This document shows positions 15,492-23,914 of a stretch of DNA of 38,231 nucleotides, in pieces. The notes beneath the pieces are model-generated. The model was given only the letters and a program-made list of their open reading frames with translations, was not told where the DNA came from and made no database searches. This stretch comes from DASYYE01 sp035946955 (GTDB lineage: Bacteria; Actinomycetota; Actinomycetes; Streptosporangiales; Streptosporangiaceae). The stretch's first letter is position 1. Every line of letters begins with the position of its first letter. The stretch covers positions 1 through 38,231 of the forward strand of contig DASYYE010000502.1 of the NCBI GenBank assembly GCA_035946955.1. Reading direction: 5' to 3'. A program made the position numbers and the translations under genes.

Positions 15492-16214
15492 TCAGGAGCT
15501 GCTGAACGTGTCGATGTTCTCGATCTTCCACCGCCCGTCGGCCCTGACCACAGTGACCGCCAGCATCGCGCCGCCATAGCTGGTCTGGTGGGTGCCAGCC
15601 AGCGAGTCCTGCTGGTTGGCGAAGACCAGTACCCGGGCGCGGCCGCCGGTCAGGAACTCCACCCCGCTGCTGACGACCTTGGTCGTCACGATCAGCCGTT
15701 CGGCGGGGGCATTGCGCTCCACCAGCGCGAACAGCCGGTTGTAGGCCTGGACCGCTGGCCCGGTCAGGATGCCTTGTGCGGCTTGCTTGGTCTTGGCGGT
15801 GTCGGCGTAGCTGTAGGAGAAGATCGTGTTGACCTCGGCGCTGACCTGGTGGCTGACCTGTTCGGTCGCTGCCCGGTCAGTGAGGGCGATGTTCTGCGCG
15901 GCAGCGGAGTCCCTGAGGTTGCGCGCCGACGCAGTTGCCCAGGCACCGAACGTGCCGAGCAGCACGGCGACCACACCCAGCGCCAGTGGCCGCACCAGCC
16001 CGCGCCGGCCCTGGGTTTCGCTGGCTGCTGGGGCGGCCGTCCCGGTGCCTTCGGCTCCGGTCTCGGCATCGGGCTGAGGCTCGGCCTCGGAGGCCTCCCC
16101 TGGACCCGCAGCCGCTGGGACTGTCCCCGGCTCCGGGGCCGTAATGGCATCGTCGGCCTGCGCGGCGTCATCAGGCTCGACAGCAGGTGGGCTCATGCTG
16201 GGGTCGGGGGGCAT
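15492..16214 (-). CDS. Mce-associated membrane protein
   Basis: 240 residues, ATG 16214 with AGAGGA eight bases upstream. An acidic, Ala/Pro/Glu-rich cytoplasmic tail (1-70) precedes one TM helix (LALGVVAVLLGTFGAWATA, about 76-94). A periplasmic domain follows, typical of Mce-associated proteins: RDSAAAQNIALTDRA, then VNTIFSYSYADTAKTKQAAQGILTG split in two, then VVSSGVEFLTGGRARVLVFANQ, ending KIENIDTFSS, an NTF2-like fold. In mycobacteria such proteins stabilise Mce lipid importers. It is second of two tandem paralogues, 19 bases after its upstream neighbour, and about 18 kb from the mce genes in this window. Confidence 0.82.
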   Translation of the reverse strand: MPPDPSMSPPAVEPDDAAQADDAITAPEPGTVPAAAGPGEASEAEPQPDAETGAEGTGTAAPAASETQGRRGLVRPLALGVVAVLLGTFGAWATASARNLRDSAAAQNIALTDRAATEQVSHQVSAEVNTIFSYSYADTAKTKQAAQGILTGPAVQAYNRLFALVERNAPAERLIVTTKVVSSGVEFLTGGRARVLVFANQQDSLAGTHQTSYGGAMLAVTVVRADGRWKIENIDTFSSS

Positions 16215-16233
16215 CCGGGGTGTCCTCTCGGGC

Positions 16234-16812
16234 CTACGGGACAGGCGATGCTGACCGGCCTGGCGCGGCGGCCCCGACCGCGACCTGGCTGAGGGAGCTG
16301 AGCTTCCAGCCGGATGCCGTCCGGGTCAGTTGGCCGGTGAGGCGGGTCTGCTTGACGACCGCCGTGCCGTGAGCAGGGGTAACCGTGAGCTGGACAGCCG
16401 CGATGATGGTCGCCGTGCCAGCGTGGGTGTCCAGTGCGGTGAGTGCCCCGTCGAGCACGTGGGCAATGGTGATGGTCCGCGCCTGCGCGATGGCCTGCAG
16501 GAACTGGGTCCGGCCCGCAATGAGTTCAGTGTGCAGTGTCCCGGTCGAGGACTGTTCCCACAGGTCCAGGCCACGGCTGGCCGAGCGGTAGTCCAGCGTG
16601 CTGAGGTTCTGCACCGCCTGCTCACCGGCTTGCAGCGCCGCATCTCGTGCCTGCGAGGTCGAGGGGGTGCCGGCCTGCGCCGCGCTGTACCACGACCAGC
16701 CGGACCAGCCCGCGAATACAGCGGTGATGACGCACAGCCCGGCTGCGGTTGCGGTCAACGGGTCACGCAACCAGCCACGGAACCCCGCACGCTCGGCCAT
16801 CGTCGTCATCAC
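16234..16812 (-). CDS. Mce-associated membrane protein (paralogue of the next gene)
   Basis: 192 residues. A short cytoplasmic head is followed by a TM helix (AAGLCVITAVFAGWSGWSWY, about 24-43). Residues 55-185 form the NTF2-like periplasmic domain seen in Mce-associated proteins: RDAALQAGEQAVQNLSTLDY, a linker DLWEQSSTGTLHTEL, and strands TIIAAVQLTVTP, VKQTRLTGQL and GWKLSSLSQV. Start choice among GTG 16812, ATG 16809 and ATG 16800 is uncertain; GAGG lies upstream of all three. It forms an operon with the downstream paralogue. Confidence 0.78.
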   Translation of the reverse strand: MMTTMAERAGFRGWLRDPLTATAAGLCVITAVFAGWSGWSWYSAAQAGTPSTSQARDAALQAGEQAVQNLSTLDYRSASRGLDLWEQSSTGTLHTELIAGRTQFLQAIAQARTITIAHVLDGALTALDTHAGTATIIAAVQLTVTPAHGTAVVKQTRLTGQLTRTASGWKLSSLSQVAVGAAAPGRSASPVP

Positions 16813-16989
16813 CTCACCCTACCCAGGCTTTATCAGCATCTAGACGGCCTTGCCCCAGGTAGGACCACCGTGGTCGCGCTGCTAGCCCACAGCGGGGCCA
16901 GGGCCAGGACCGAAGCGGGGCCGGGCAGGTGCGTGACGGCGCGGCAGGCCCTGGCGATGGTGGGTTGTGCCCACCGCGCCGCCACACGC

Positions 16990-17634
16990 TCAGGCGCTGC
17001 CCTGACCGAGCCCGATGATGCGTTCCAATGCAGAGCGCAGCCCGTCGGGGGTGTCGGCCTGGACGCTGACAGCTGGGCTGGTGGCGCTCCACCAGTGGCC
17101 GTCATGGCTGATGTCCCAGCCGGGGTAGTCATCCGCGATGGCCTGGAGGGTATTGGCATCGGGGCTGGTGGCGGGCATCGTGGTCTCTTCCTGCGCGCAG
17201 TGGCACGTCAGATGGAACCAGACGGTGCGTGTCCCGGTGCTGTCGTCCGTCCTGCCCCAGCAGTCCGTGAGGGCGGCCACGATGTGCAGGCCGCGTCCAC
17301 GCAGGCCGTCTTGATTGTGTTCTTGCTGCCACGGCCCGCCCTGGTCCTGGACCGCGACGTCCAGATGGGCGGCGGTCAGGGTGGCCTGGACCGTGATGTG
17401 CCCGCCTGGGCGCCCAGAGCGGCTGTGTTCGATGGCGTTTGTGACCAGCTCCGATAGGCAAGTCACGGCGTCGGTGGTCAATGGCCAGCCGCCCAGGAAC
17501 GCGGCCATCCCCTGGCGGGTAATGCGCACCTGGTCAGGTGTGGCGGGGAAGGTCTGTGACCACGTGGCGGCCCTGATGGCACGAGTGGCTGTCAGCATGG
17601 CCGGTGGTGTCGTGGGGTCGGCGCCTGGCAGCAC
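16990..17634 (-). CDS. Anti-sigma-type HATPase with fused C-terminal domain
   Basis: 214 residues, GTG 17634 with AGGAGG eight bases upstream. Residues 25-145 form a GHKL (RsbW/SpoIIAB-like) ATPase: N-box E62-LVTNAIEH with N66 and H70, G1 box DLDVAVQDQGG-type, and G2 box GLRGRGLHIVAAL. Such proteins in actinobacteria act as serine kinases or anti-sigma factors in partner-switching control. Residues 155-210 form a second small unit (TLQAIADDYPGWDISHDG, then WWSATSPAVSVQADTP and GLRSALERI) that also occurs as a stand-alone or fused piece in actinobacteria; its role is unknown. No sigma factor or antagonist gene is adjacent. Confidence 0.85.
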   Translation of the reverse strand: MLPGADPTTPPAMLTATRAIRAATWSQTFPATPDQVRITRQGMAAFLGGWPLTTDAVTCLSELVTNAIEHSRSGRPGGHITVQATLTAAHLDVAVQDQGGPWQQEHNQDGLRGRGLHIVAALTDCWGRTDDSTGTRTVWFHLTCHCAQEETTMPATSPDANTLQAIADDYPGWDISHDGHWWSATSPAVSVQADTPDGLRSALERIIGLGQGSA

Positions 17635-17890
17635 CGGTGAGCCTCCTGTCTGCGGGTGGGCCTCGTTGCCACTGCACAGCCAGTAGCGGTAGGCCTACAT
17701 TGTGATCAAGAACAAGGGGCATTGCCGCCAGGTGTGTAAGGCAGTGCAGACCTGTGTGTGCCAGGCGTCCGACTGTGTGAGGTTTGTGTGAGCCGGGGAC
17801 GGCGTGGCGTCTCCGCAACGATCATGCGCGGGCCGGGCCGCGCCGCACCCGATGCTGGGCGCTGCTGAGCAAGGAGCTTCCCACCGGGTA

Positions 17891-18865
17891 ATGATGGCGG
17901 TCATGGCTTTGTCCACGGCGTTCACCCAGTTGATGGGCGTGCAGTATCCGATCGTGCTGGCCCCCATGGGCGGGTCAGCCGGTGGTGCGCTGGCGGCGGC
18001 TGTCTCCAACGGCGGGGGGTTGGGGCTGCTGGGTGGCGGCAGCGGGGATCGGGCCTGGCTGGCCAGGGAGCTGCCGGCCGTTGCCGAAGGCACCGGGAAG
18101 CCGTGGGGCATCGGCTTCCAGAGCTGGGCCGTTGACGAAGGGAGAGTCCGGCAAGCGCTGGAGCACCACCCCAGCGCGGTGATGTTGTCCTTCGGCGATC
18201 CGCGTCCGTTCGCCGAACTGGTCCGCCGGATGGGCACGGCGCTGATCCTCCAGGTCACCGACCTGGAGGAGGCCCGGCAGGCCGTGGACCTTGGCGCTGA
18301 TGTGATCGTGGCCCAGGGCACCGAAGCTGGCGGGCATGGCGGCCGTCGCGGCTGGACCACGATGACGTTCGTGCCGGTCGTGGCCGACCTCGCAGCGCCG
18401 GTGCCGGTACTGGCGGCCGGCGGGATCGCCGACGGGCGGGGCGTGGCCGCGGCCTTGGCCCTTGGCGCCGCCGGGGCGCTCCTCGGCACCCGTTTCCATG
18501 CCACGGCCGAGTCCCTTGCCGATCCCGCGGCGAAGAAGGCGATCGTCGAAGGGTGTGGGGAGGACACCGAGCGCAGCATTGTGCTGGACATTGCGCGGGG
18601 CTCTGCATGGCCGGCCAAGTACCCCGCCCGCACCCTCGCCCATCCGTTCCTCGCGCGGTGGCGGGGCCGCGAAAGCGAACTCGCCACGGACCCTGCGGCG
18701 AGGCAGGCGTACCAGGACGGCGTGACGCGGGGTGAACTGCCTGCGCAGCCGGTGTGGGCCAGCCAGGCCATAGACCTCATCAATGACCTGCCACCCGCAG
18801 CCGGCCTTGTCGGCGTCCTGGCAGCGCAGGCGGAGGAGGCACTGACCCGGGCAGGCGCGCACTGA
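17891..18865 (+). CDS. Nitronate monooxygenase (NMO/2-nitropropane dioxygenase family)
   Basis: 324 residues from ATG 17891 (AAGGAG 14 bases upstream); ATG 17903 is an equally good alternative. It is a single TIM-barrel flavoprotein. FMN-binding motifs are APMGGSAGGALAAAVSNGGG at the N-terminus, VIVAQGTEAGGHGGRRG with the conserved GGH in the middle, and VLAAGGIADGRGVAAALALG followed by GALLGTRF. The enzyme oxidises alkyl nitronates (for example propionate-3-nitronate) with FMN and oxygen. The fold is shared with FabK-type enoyl reductases, so the exact substrate is not certain. It is transcribed alone, divergent from the HATPase gene. Confidence 0.9.
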   Translation: MMAVMALSTAFTQLMGVQYPIVLAPMGGSAGGALAAAVSNGGGLGLLGGGSGDRAWLARELPAVAEGTGKPWGIGFQSWAVDEGRVRQALEHHPSAVMLSFGDPRPFAELVRRMGTALILQVTDLEEARQAVDLGADVIVAQGTEAGGHGGRRGWTTMTFVPVVADLAAPVPVLAAGGIADGRGVAAALALGAAGALLGTRFHATAESLADPAAKKAIVEGCGEDTERSIVLDIARGSAWPAKYPARTLAHPFLARWRGRESELATDPAARQAYQDGVTRGELPAQPVWASQAIDLINDLPPAAGLVGVLAAQAEEALTRAGAH

Positions 18866-19049
18866 CTGTGCGTGGCCCAGCGCCGAGCGTGAGTCATTCA
18901 CAAAATGCCGGGTCAAAGCCCAAATTCTGTAACGGAACCGGCTCCTGCTCTCGCTTAGACAGAAGACCCACATCGTCCCCGGCGGCGCCCGTTCCCACCG
19001 CCAGTGGCTGTGAAGGTCTGAACCGCAGCACTCCACTGGGGGAACAACC

Positions 19050-19328
19050 GTGACGTCTGCCCTGAGCGCCCGCGCCGTCCTGGAACACCTCGCCGCCCAC
19101 CTTGGCCCACAGGACTACGCCACAGTGCTGGTCAGCGGAGACGGCTGCGCCCCCTGCCTGACGGTGACCAGCCGTCCGACCCAGATGTCCCTCAACGTGT
19201 TCGTGGCAGAGGGGTGGTATTGCACAGCGCCGCCCTTCCAGATTGCCCATACCAGCAACCCCGCCGCAGCGGCCCGCCACATCGCAGGCACATTAAGCGG
19301 AACCGCTGCTGCCAGCCTCGCGTTCTGA
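19050..19328 (+). CDS. Small protein of unknown function
   Basis: 92 residues, GTG 19050 preceded by GGGGGA. Composition is balanced and codon third positions are strongly GC, which supports a real gene. Visible elements: an N-terminal helix (SARAVLEHLAAHLG), a strand-like YATVLVSGDG, a Cys pair region (CAPCLTV), and an aromatic stretch (FVAEGWYC). No TM helix or signal. It lies 30 bases before the next small ORF, so the two are probably co-transcribed. I do not recognise the family. Confidence 0.6.
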   Translation: MTSALSARAVLEHLAAHLGPQDYATVLVSGDGCAPCLTVTSRPTQMSLNVFVAEGWYCTAPPFQIAHTSNPAAAARHIAGTLSGTAAASLAF

Positions 19329-19358
19329 CCAAACCACCCATCCCAGGAGGTGTTGCCA

Positions 19359-19625
19359 ATGGACGAGGGACAGACCCGCCGAGTGGGCCGGTTGCCGTCG
19401 GCCGGGTCACTGCCTTCCTGCGCCATGCCTGAGGCCGAACAAGTGACTGACCGCCAGCGTGAGCCAGCAAAACGCGTCCGCCGTAAGCCCGGTTCCACCG
19501 GGCACCAGCCCAAGCACCCCCTCGACCCACTGGACGACCGCACCGTGCTGACCTCGGTGCTCGACGGGCTGCGCCAGGTGTCCGACAACCCAACGCCACC
19601 GTTAACCCGAGCCCAAACCGCCTGA
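19359..19625 (+). CDS. Small basic hydrophilic protein of unknown function
   Basis: 88 residues, ATG 19359 with a strong AGGAGG eight bases upstream. The middle is basic and proline-rich (REPAKRVRRKPGSTG, then HQPKHPLDPLDD). A short helix (RTVLTSVLDGLRQV) ends the protein. It looks disordered except for that helix. It follows another small ORF after 30 bases and ends just before a terminator hairpin. Unrecognised. Confidence 0.5.
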   Translation: MDEGQTRRVGRLPSAGSLPSCAMPEAEQVTDRQREPAKRVRRKPGSTGHQPKHPLDPLDDRTVLTSVLDGLRQVSDNPTPPLTRAQTA

Positions 19626-19628
19626 GAC

Positions 19629-19659
19629 TTCCCGCGCCTCCTCTCGGGAGGCACGGGAA
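19629..19659. terminator. Bidirectional terminator hairpin between converging genes
   Basis: TTCCCG-c-GCCTCC (19629-19641), a five-base loop, and GGAGGC-a-CGGGAA (19647-19659): twelve pairs with one mismatch. It sits between the small ORF ending at 19625 and the glycosyltransferase gene ending at 19669 on the other strand. Confidence 0.75.
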
Positions 19660-19668
19660 TGGCACATA

Positions 19669-20808
19669 TCAGTTCAGGCCGATGCTGGCCAGCGCCGCGG
19701 CAAAGGCGGGCTCCCACGCTGCCGCGTCTGCGCTGGCCGCGCCTTTCGCGCCGTTGGCGGAGGCTGCCGCGCCATTGACTGAGGCTGCCGTGCCGTTTGG
19801 GGCGACGGCGCGGTCCAGCGCGGCCAGCGCGCAACGGACCACGTCGGCGGGGCGGGCCGAGGTCACCCCGGCATCCCCCAGTTCCAGTTCGTGCTGCAGG
19901 TTGTCCCGTCCATGACCCTGCACCACGTCCAGCAGGAGCAGGGGGCGCCCTATGGCACGTGCCTCCGAACAGGTATCGCCGGAACTGGTGACCACCAGGT
20001 CGGCGGCGGCCATCAGTGCCGGAATCTCCTGGGTGTACCCGAACACGTGCATCCTGGGCCGGTGCTGGGCCGCGGCACGCAGCTTGTCCTCCAGGCGCGC
20101 GTTGCGGCCTGCGACCACGAGCACCTGCACGCCAGCGTCTGCCAGGCCTGCGGCGGCCTCGGCCAGTGGCCCCAGGCCCCACGCGCCCGACATGAGCAGG
20201 ACCGTGCGGTCCTGCACCGGCACGTCAAAGGCGGCCCGGGCCTCGTCTCGGCCCGGTGGGTGGTGGAAGCCGGGGCGCAGCGGGGGTGGGATGACCTTGA
20301 CCTCGGCCGTGGGGGAGTACCTGCGCACAGCGGCGGCGGCGGCGTGTGAGGTGACCAGGTACAGGTCCACGTGCTGGTGGACCCACAGCCGGTGCGGCGT
20401 GACGTCGGTGCACAACACGACATGGGACATGGCCGGGTAACGGTCAGCGAGCGCACTGACCGCCGACGCCGCGGTCGCGAAGACCGAGATCGCCAGGTCC
20501 GCCGGGCGGGAGTCCAGGTGCTCCTGCAGGCGCGGCACCAGTTGCCTGCGCGCGGCCGCGTCCGCGAGCAGGGCCAGCCGGCTGCCCGGCCGCAGTGCCG
20601 CGAAATGGAACGCGTCGTAGACCCCGGGTGTGGCCAGCATCGCGCGGAACACCGCTTCACCCGCTGACCCGTTGCGCGGGCCGAGGAGCCGCATCGCGTC
20701 CACGGTCTCGCAACTCCAGCCGTTGCTGGTCAGTGACCACGAGCATGCCTGGGCGTGGACCTCGTGCCCGGCACCGAGCGAGCCGGACAGCAGCAGTGCG
20801 TGTCTCAT
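19669..20808 (-). CDS. Glycosyltransferase (MGDG synthase/MurG-like, GT-B fold)
   Basis: 379 residues, ATG 20808; the ATGA overlap with the epimerase stop shows translational coupling. The N-terminal half starts LLLSGSLGAGHEVHAQACS, the G-x-G-H motif of diacylglycerol glucosyl/galactosyltransferases and MurG. It continues with ISVFATAASAVSALA and LCTDVTPHRLWVHQHVDLYL, a family signature region. The C-terminal half has the donor-binding part VLLMSGAWGLGPLAEAAAGL, then VFGYTQEIPALMAAADLVVTSSG and the D/E-type ARAIGRPLLLLD. The last 50 residues hold a repeated Ala/Asn/Gly stretch (AASVNGAAASANGAKGAAS), probably disordered. The likely role is transfer of a sugar, perhaps the amino sugar made by the two upstream enzymes, onto a lipid or secreted acceptor. 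Confidence 0.88.
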   Translation of the reverse strand: MRHALLLSGSLGAGHEVHAQACSWSLTSNGWSCETVDAMRLLGPRNGSAGEAVFRAMLATPGVYDAFHFAALRPGSRLALLADAAARRQLVPRLQEHLDSRPADLAISVFATAASAVSALADRYPAMSHVVLCTDVTPHRLWVHQHVDLYLVTSHAAAAAVRRYSPTAEVKVIPPPLRPGFHHPPGRDEARAAFDVPVQDRTVLLMSGAWGLGPLAEAAAGLADAGVQVLVVAGRNARLEDKLRAAAQHRPRMHVFGYTQEIPALMAAADLVVTSSGDTCSEARAIGRPLLLLDVVQGHGRDNLQHELELGDAGVTSARPADVVRCALAALDRAVAPNGTAASVNGAAASANGAKGAASADAAAWEPAFAAALASIGLN

Positions 20809-21794
20809 AGCCGATCCTGCTCCACGGGTGTGCCGCCGCCCTCAGGGTCCGGGCTGTCCGGCTGCGGTGGTTCGTAATCCTGCGGGACTGCGCCGATCTC
20901 GCTCAGCCAGCCGACATAGCGCCGCACGCCAGCGGCGAAGGGGGTGACCGGCGACCAGTCGAGGAGTTCCTTGGCCGCCCGGTTCGAGATACTCACGCCC
21001 TGGTAGTCAGCGGCGCGGGCGGGGATCTGCTCCAACGGCACCGGGCGGATCAGTTCGCGGACGGTGTCAGCGATCTCGCGGACAGAGACCGGCGTGTCCC
21101 CTTCGAGTGCCAGCACCCGGTTGGCCGCGACCGGGGACAGTGCCCGCACGTGGGCGTCTGCCAGGTCTTCCACGTACACGTAGTTGCGCTGCTGCTCGCC
21201 ATTGCCCGCGATGGTGATCGGCTGGGAGTCCAGGGCGGCGCGCACGAACCTGGCCACGACCAGTGACTCGCGCATCCGCGGCCCGTACGGGATGCCGTAG
21301 CGGAGGATGGTGAAGCCCTGGCCGAACATCTCGTGGTAGCTGTGCACGAGCAGTTCCGCAGCCACCTTGGTCGAGACGTACACGTGCCCGGCTTTCTGCA
21401 GGTCCACCAGGGCGTCCTCGGTCCGCTCGCCATTGCCCGCGGTGGCCCCGTACACCCAGACGGTGCTGGCGAACAGCACGCGTCCGCAGCCACTGTGCCG
21501 CGCCGCTTCCAGTACCCGGGCGGTGCCTTCCACGTTCAGCCGGACCGCGGCCACCGGGTCGGCCGCCACGTCGTTCACGTCGGAGGCCCCTGCCAGGTGG
21601 AACACGGCCGAGCAGCCATCCAGGGCGGCGGCCAGCCCGGCAGAGTCGAACAGGTCCACGGCACGGTACTGGGCCGCTGGGTGGTGCCAGCGCGGTGCGA
21701 CGTCGATCACGACCACCTCGTGGCCCGCCCGCACCAGGTGGTCCACGACGTGAGAGCCGATAAAGCCCCCGCCCCCGGTGACTGCCGTCCGCAC
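20805..21794 (-). CDS. NDP-sugar epimerase/dehydratase (extended SDR family)
   Basis: 329 residues from GTG 21794, two bases after the aminotransferase stop, with AGGTGGG upstream; the longer reading frame to 21887 overlaps that gene. Rossmann motif TGGGGFIGSH is at residues 6-15. Catalytic set: Ser110 in FASTVWVYG and Tyr139-x-x-x-Lys143 in VYVSTKVAAE. The C-terminal substrate domain has YGIPYGPRMRES, then NYVYVEDLADAHVRAL, typical of GalE/dTDP-sugar epimerases and dehydratases. It acts on a nucleotide sugar with bound NAD. It is the middle gene of the aminotransferase-epimerase-glycosyltransferase operon. Confidence 0.92.
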   Translation of the reverse strand: MRTAVTGGGGFIGSHVVDHLVRAGHEVVVIDVAPRWHHPAAQYRAVDLFDSAGLAAALDGCSAVFHLAGASDVNDVAADPVAAVRLNVEGTARVLEAARHSGCGRVLFASTVWVYGATAGNGERTEDALVDLQKAGHVYVSTKVAAELLVHSYHEMFGQGFTILRYGIPYGPRMRESLVVARFVRAALDSQPITIAGNGEQQRNYVYVEDLADAHVRALSPVAANRVLALEGDTPVSVREIADTVRELIRPVPLEQIPARAADYQGVSISNRAAKELLDWSPVTPFAAGVRRYVGWLSEIGAVPQDYEPPQPDSPDPEGGGTPVEQDRL

Positions 21795-21796
21795 GT

Positions 21797-22921
21797 TCAG
21801 CCCACCTGCGCCTCGTAGACCGCTGCCACGGCAGTCAGCACCTGGTCCACTTCGCTGTCGGTCATGTCCGAGTGGACTGGCAGGCACACATGCCTGCCAG
21901 CGACGTCCTCGGCCGCGGGCAAGGACGGGCCAGCGTAGTCGGCCAGCACGGGCTGCTGGTGCAGTGGCAGGTCGTACACCTCGCCAGCCAGGCGGACCTC
22001 GAACCGCTCCGCGACCTCACGCTTGAAGGCTGCCCGGTCGGTGCCGGGCGGCAGCAGCACGATGTACTTGTAGATGTTGCTGCGGCTGGCGGGTGGCTCG
22101 GCCAGCGTGGTCAAGCCGTCCAGGGCGGCCAGTGCCTTGTCGTAGCGCGCCGCCACCTGACGGCGCCGCGCGATGGACCCTTGCATCCCCCGCAGGTGCA
22201 CCAGGCCGGTGACCGCGTGGATCTCACTCATCCGCCAGGCATAGCCGAACCGGACGTGGTGGTTGGCTGTGAACGCGCCCTTGCCCTGGTCGCGGTAGAT
22301 CCGCGCTTCCTGGGCCACTTCTTCCGAGGCGGTCAGGACCATCCCTCCCTCGCCGCTGGTCACGACCTTCGTGGGGTAGAAGGAGAACGCGGCCGCTGTG
22401 CCGAACGACCCGGCGAAGCGCCCGTCGAACGTAGACCCGTGGGCGTGGGCCGCGTCCTCCACCAGGGCAAGCCCGTTCGCCGCACAGAACGCCGCCACGT
22501 CGTCGGTGGCGGGCGAGATGAGCCCCCCGATGTGGACGTGCACCACCGCGGCGGTCTGCGGGGTCACCGCGGCGGCCACCGACTCACGGTCCAGCGCGAA
22601 GGTGGCTGGGTCGATGTCGGCAAAGACCGGCCTCCCACCGGCCGACAGGATCGCGGCGGCTGTGGCATAGAAGGTGTTGGCGGGCACCACCACGTCCTTG
22701 CCGCGTACATCCACGGCACGCAGGGTTATGTCCAGCGCGGCGGTGCCACTGGAGACCGCGACCGCGTGCGGCGCGGCATGGGCGGCGGCGAAAGCGGACT
22801 CAAAGGCCTGCGTGTGGCGGCCCAGCGTGAGCATCCCGCTGGCGAGGATCTCCGCCACCGAAGCGGCCACCTCCGTCTTGTCTGCGGCGGTGAACACCAC
22901 GCGTGCTGCTGGCACCGACAA
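21797..22921 (-). CDS. DegT/DnrJ/EryC1 family sugar aminotransferase
   Basis: 374 residues from TTG 22921 (GGAGG five bases upstream) or GTG 22915; the frame runs open to 23932, but that part lies opposite the deacetylase gene and has no protein character. Fold-type I PLP enzyme: AVSSGTAALDITLRAV binds the phosphate, VEDAAHAHG carries Asp156, and Lys185 in FSFYPTKVVTSGEGGMV is the Schiff-base lysine. YRDQGKGA and VRFGYAWRMSEIHAVTGL are conserved family segments. It transfers an amino group from glutamate to a keto sugar nucleotide, giving an amino sugar for the following enzymes. Confidence 0.93.
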   Translation of the reverse strand: MSVPAARVVFTAADKTEVAASVAEILASGMLTLGRHTQAFESAFAAAHAAPHAVAVSSGTAALDITLRAVDVRGKDVVVPANTFYATAAAILSAGGRPVFADIDPATFALDRESVAAAVTPQTAAVVHVHIGGLISPATDDVAAFCAANGLALVEDAAHAHGSTFDGRFAGSFGTAAAFSFYPTKVVTSGEGGMVLTASEEVAQEARIYRDQGKGAFTANHHVRFGYAWRMSEIHAVTGLVHLRGMQGSIARRRQVAARYDKALAALDGLTTLAEPPASRSNIYKYIVLLPPGTDRAAFKREVAERFEVRLAGEVYDLPLHQQPVLADYAGPSLPAAEDVAGRHVCLPVHSDMTDSEVDQVLTAVAAVYEAQVG

Positions 22922-23191
22922 CGCGCCCTCCGTGACTCGAAACGCTTTCCATTCCGCGGGGCCGCGGAGAACTGCGGCAGAGGCCTGCGGGATACTGCCC
23001 AACCGGCCTGAACAGTCATCACGACTTTGCCATGATTTCAGCATCGGCACCGTACGGACTGCCAGGACACGGCGTGTCGGCGCCAAGTTCCGGCCTTGTG
23101 CGGGCGGCTGGAACGACCCTCGGAGAAGTGTGGCGAGTGGAGAGTGAGGGCAGGGAGCCAGGATGAGTGACAGGGCGCCAAGGAGTTGCCG

Positions 23192-23914
23192 GTGAGTAGG
23201 GGGAGCGCTGCGCTGGCCACCGGGGCGGTCATCGGGGCGCTCGGTGTGGCACACGCCGGGCCGGGCCTGACGGCTCTGCGCCCGGTGCGTAACGCGCTTT
23301 TCCCCCGCCTGGCCGGGCTCGGCAGGAACGGCCACGTGGCGCTCACCTTCGACGACGGCCCCGACCCCGGCCACACACCAGCACTGCTCGACCTGCTGGC
23401 GGCCAGGGGGGTGCAGGCCACGTTCTTCCTGCTCGGCTCGATGGTGGCACGCGCCCCGGGGCTTGCCGCCGAGATCTCGGCCGCAGGTCATGAGCTGAGT
23501 GTGCACGGCTGGGCACACCGCTACACGATCACGAGGAGCCCGTGGGTGGTCAGGGACGACCTGGTGCGGGCCTGGGACGCGGTAGGCGAGGCCAGCAATA
23601 GCGTCCCTCGCTGGTACCGCCCTCCCTACGGCGTGCTCAGCACGGGCGCCATCACCGCCAGCCGGAGTCTGGGGCTCACGCCTGTGCTGTGGACCTGCTG
23701 GGGCCGTGAGTGGGTGGGCGGCGCCACCCCCGAGACGGTCCACCAGACCCTCGCCAAGGATCTGGGGCCTGGTGCGACGGTGCTGCTGCACGACTCCGAC
23801 TGCACGTCCCCGCCAGGCTCGGCAGCCGCGGCCCTCGGTGCCTTGCCGAAGCTCCTGGACGACTGCGAGGCCCACGGGTGGCAGGTCGGGCCACTGGCCC
23901 ACCATGGCCTGTGA
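23192..23914 (+). CDS. Polysaccharide deacetylase (NodB-type, CE4)
   Basis: 240 residues from GTG 23192, with AAGGAG six bases upstream (TTG 23186 would overlap the ribosome site). The N-terminal 25 residues are hydrophobic, a signal or membrane anchor. The five CE4 motifs are present: TFDDGP with Asp54 and Asp55, SVHGWAH with His105 and His109, RPPYG at 143-147, the Trp motif WTCWGREW, and LLHDSD with His200. The enzyme removes acetyl groups from N-acetylated glycans such as peptidoglycan or a capsular polymer, outside the cell. It is divergent from the amino-sugar operon and may act on the same polymer. Confidence 0.93.
   Translation: MSRGSAALATGAVIGALGVAHAGPGLTALRPVRNALFPRLAGLGRNGHVALTFDDGPDPGHTPALLDLLAARGVQATFFLLGSMVARAPGLAAEISAAGHELSVHGWAHRYTITRSPWVVRDDLVRAWDAVGEASNSVPRWYRPPYGVLSTGAITASRSLGLTPVLWTCWGREWVGGATPETVHQTLAKDLGPGATVLLHDSDCTSPPGSAAAALGALPKLLDDCEAHGWQVGPLAHHGL

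Noticed and set aside
17695..18897. 400-residue minus-strand frame opposite the nitronate monooxygenase
   Set aside because: The plus-strand protein has all family motifs; the antisense product is Ser/Arg/Pro-rich noise.
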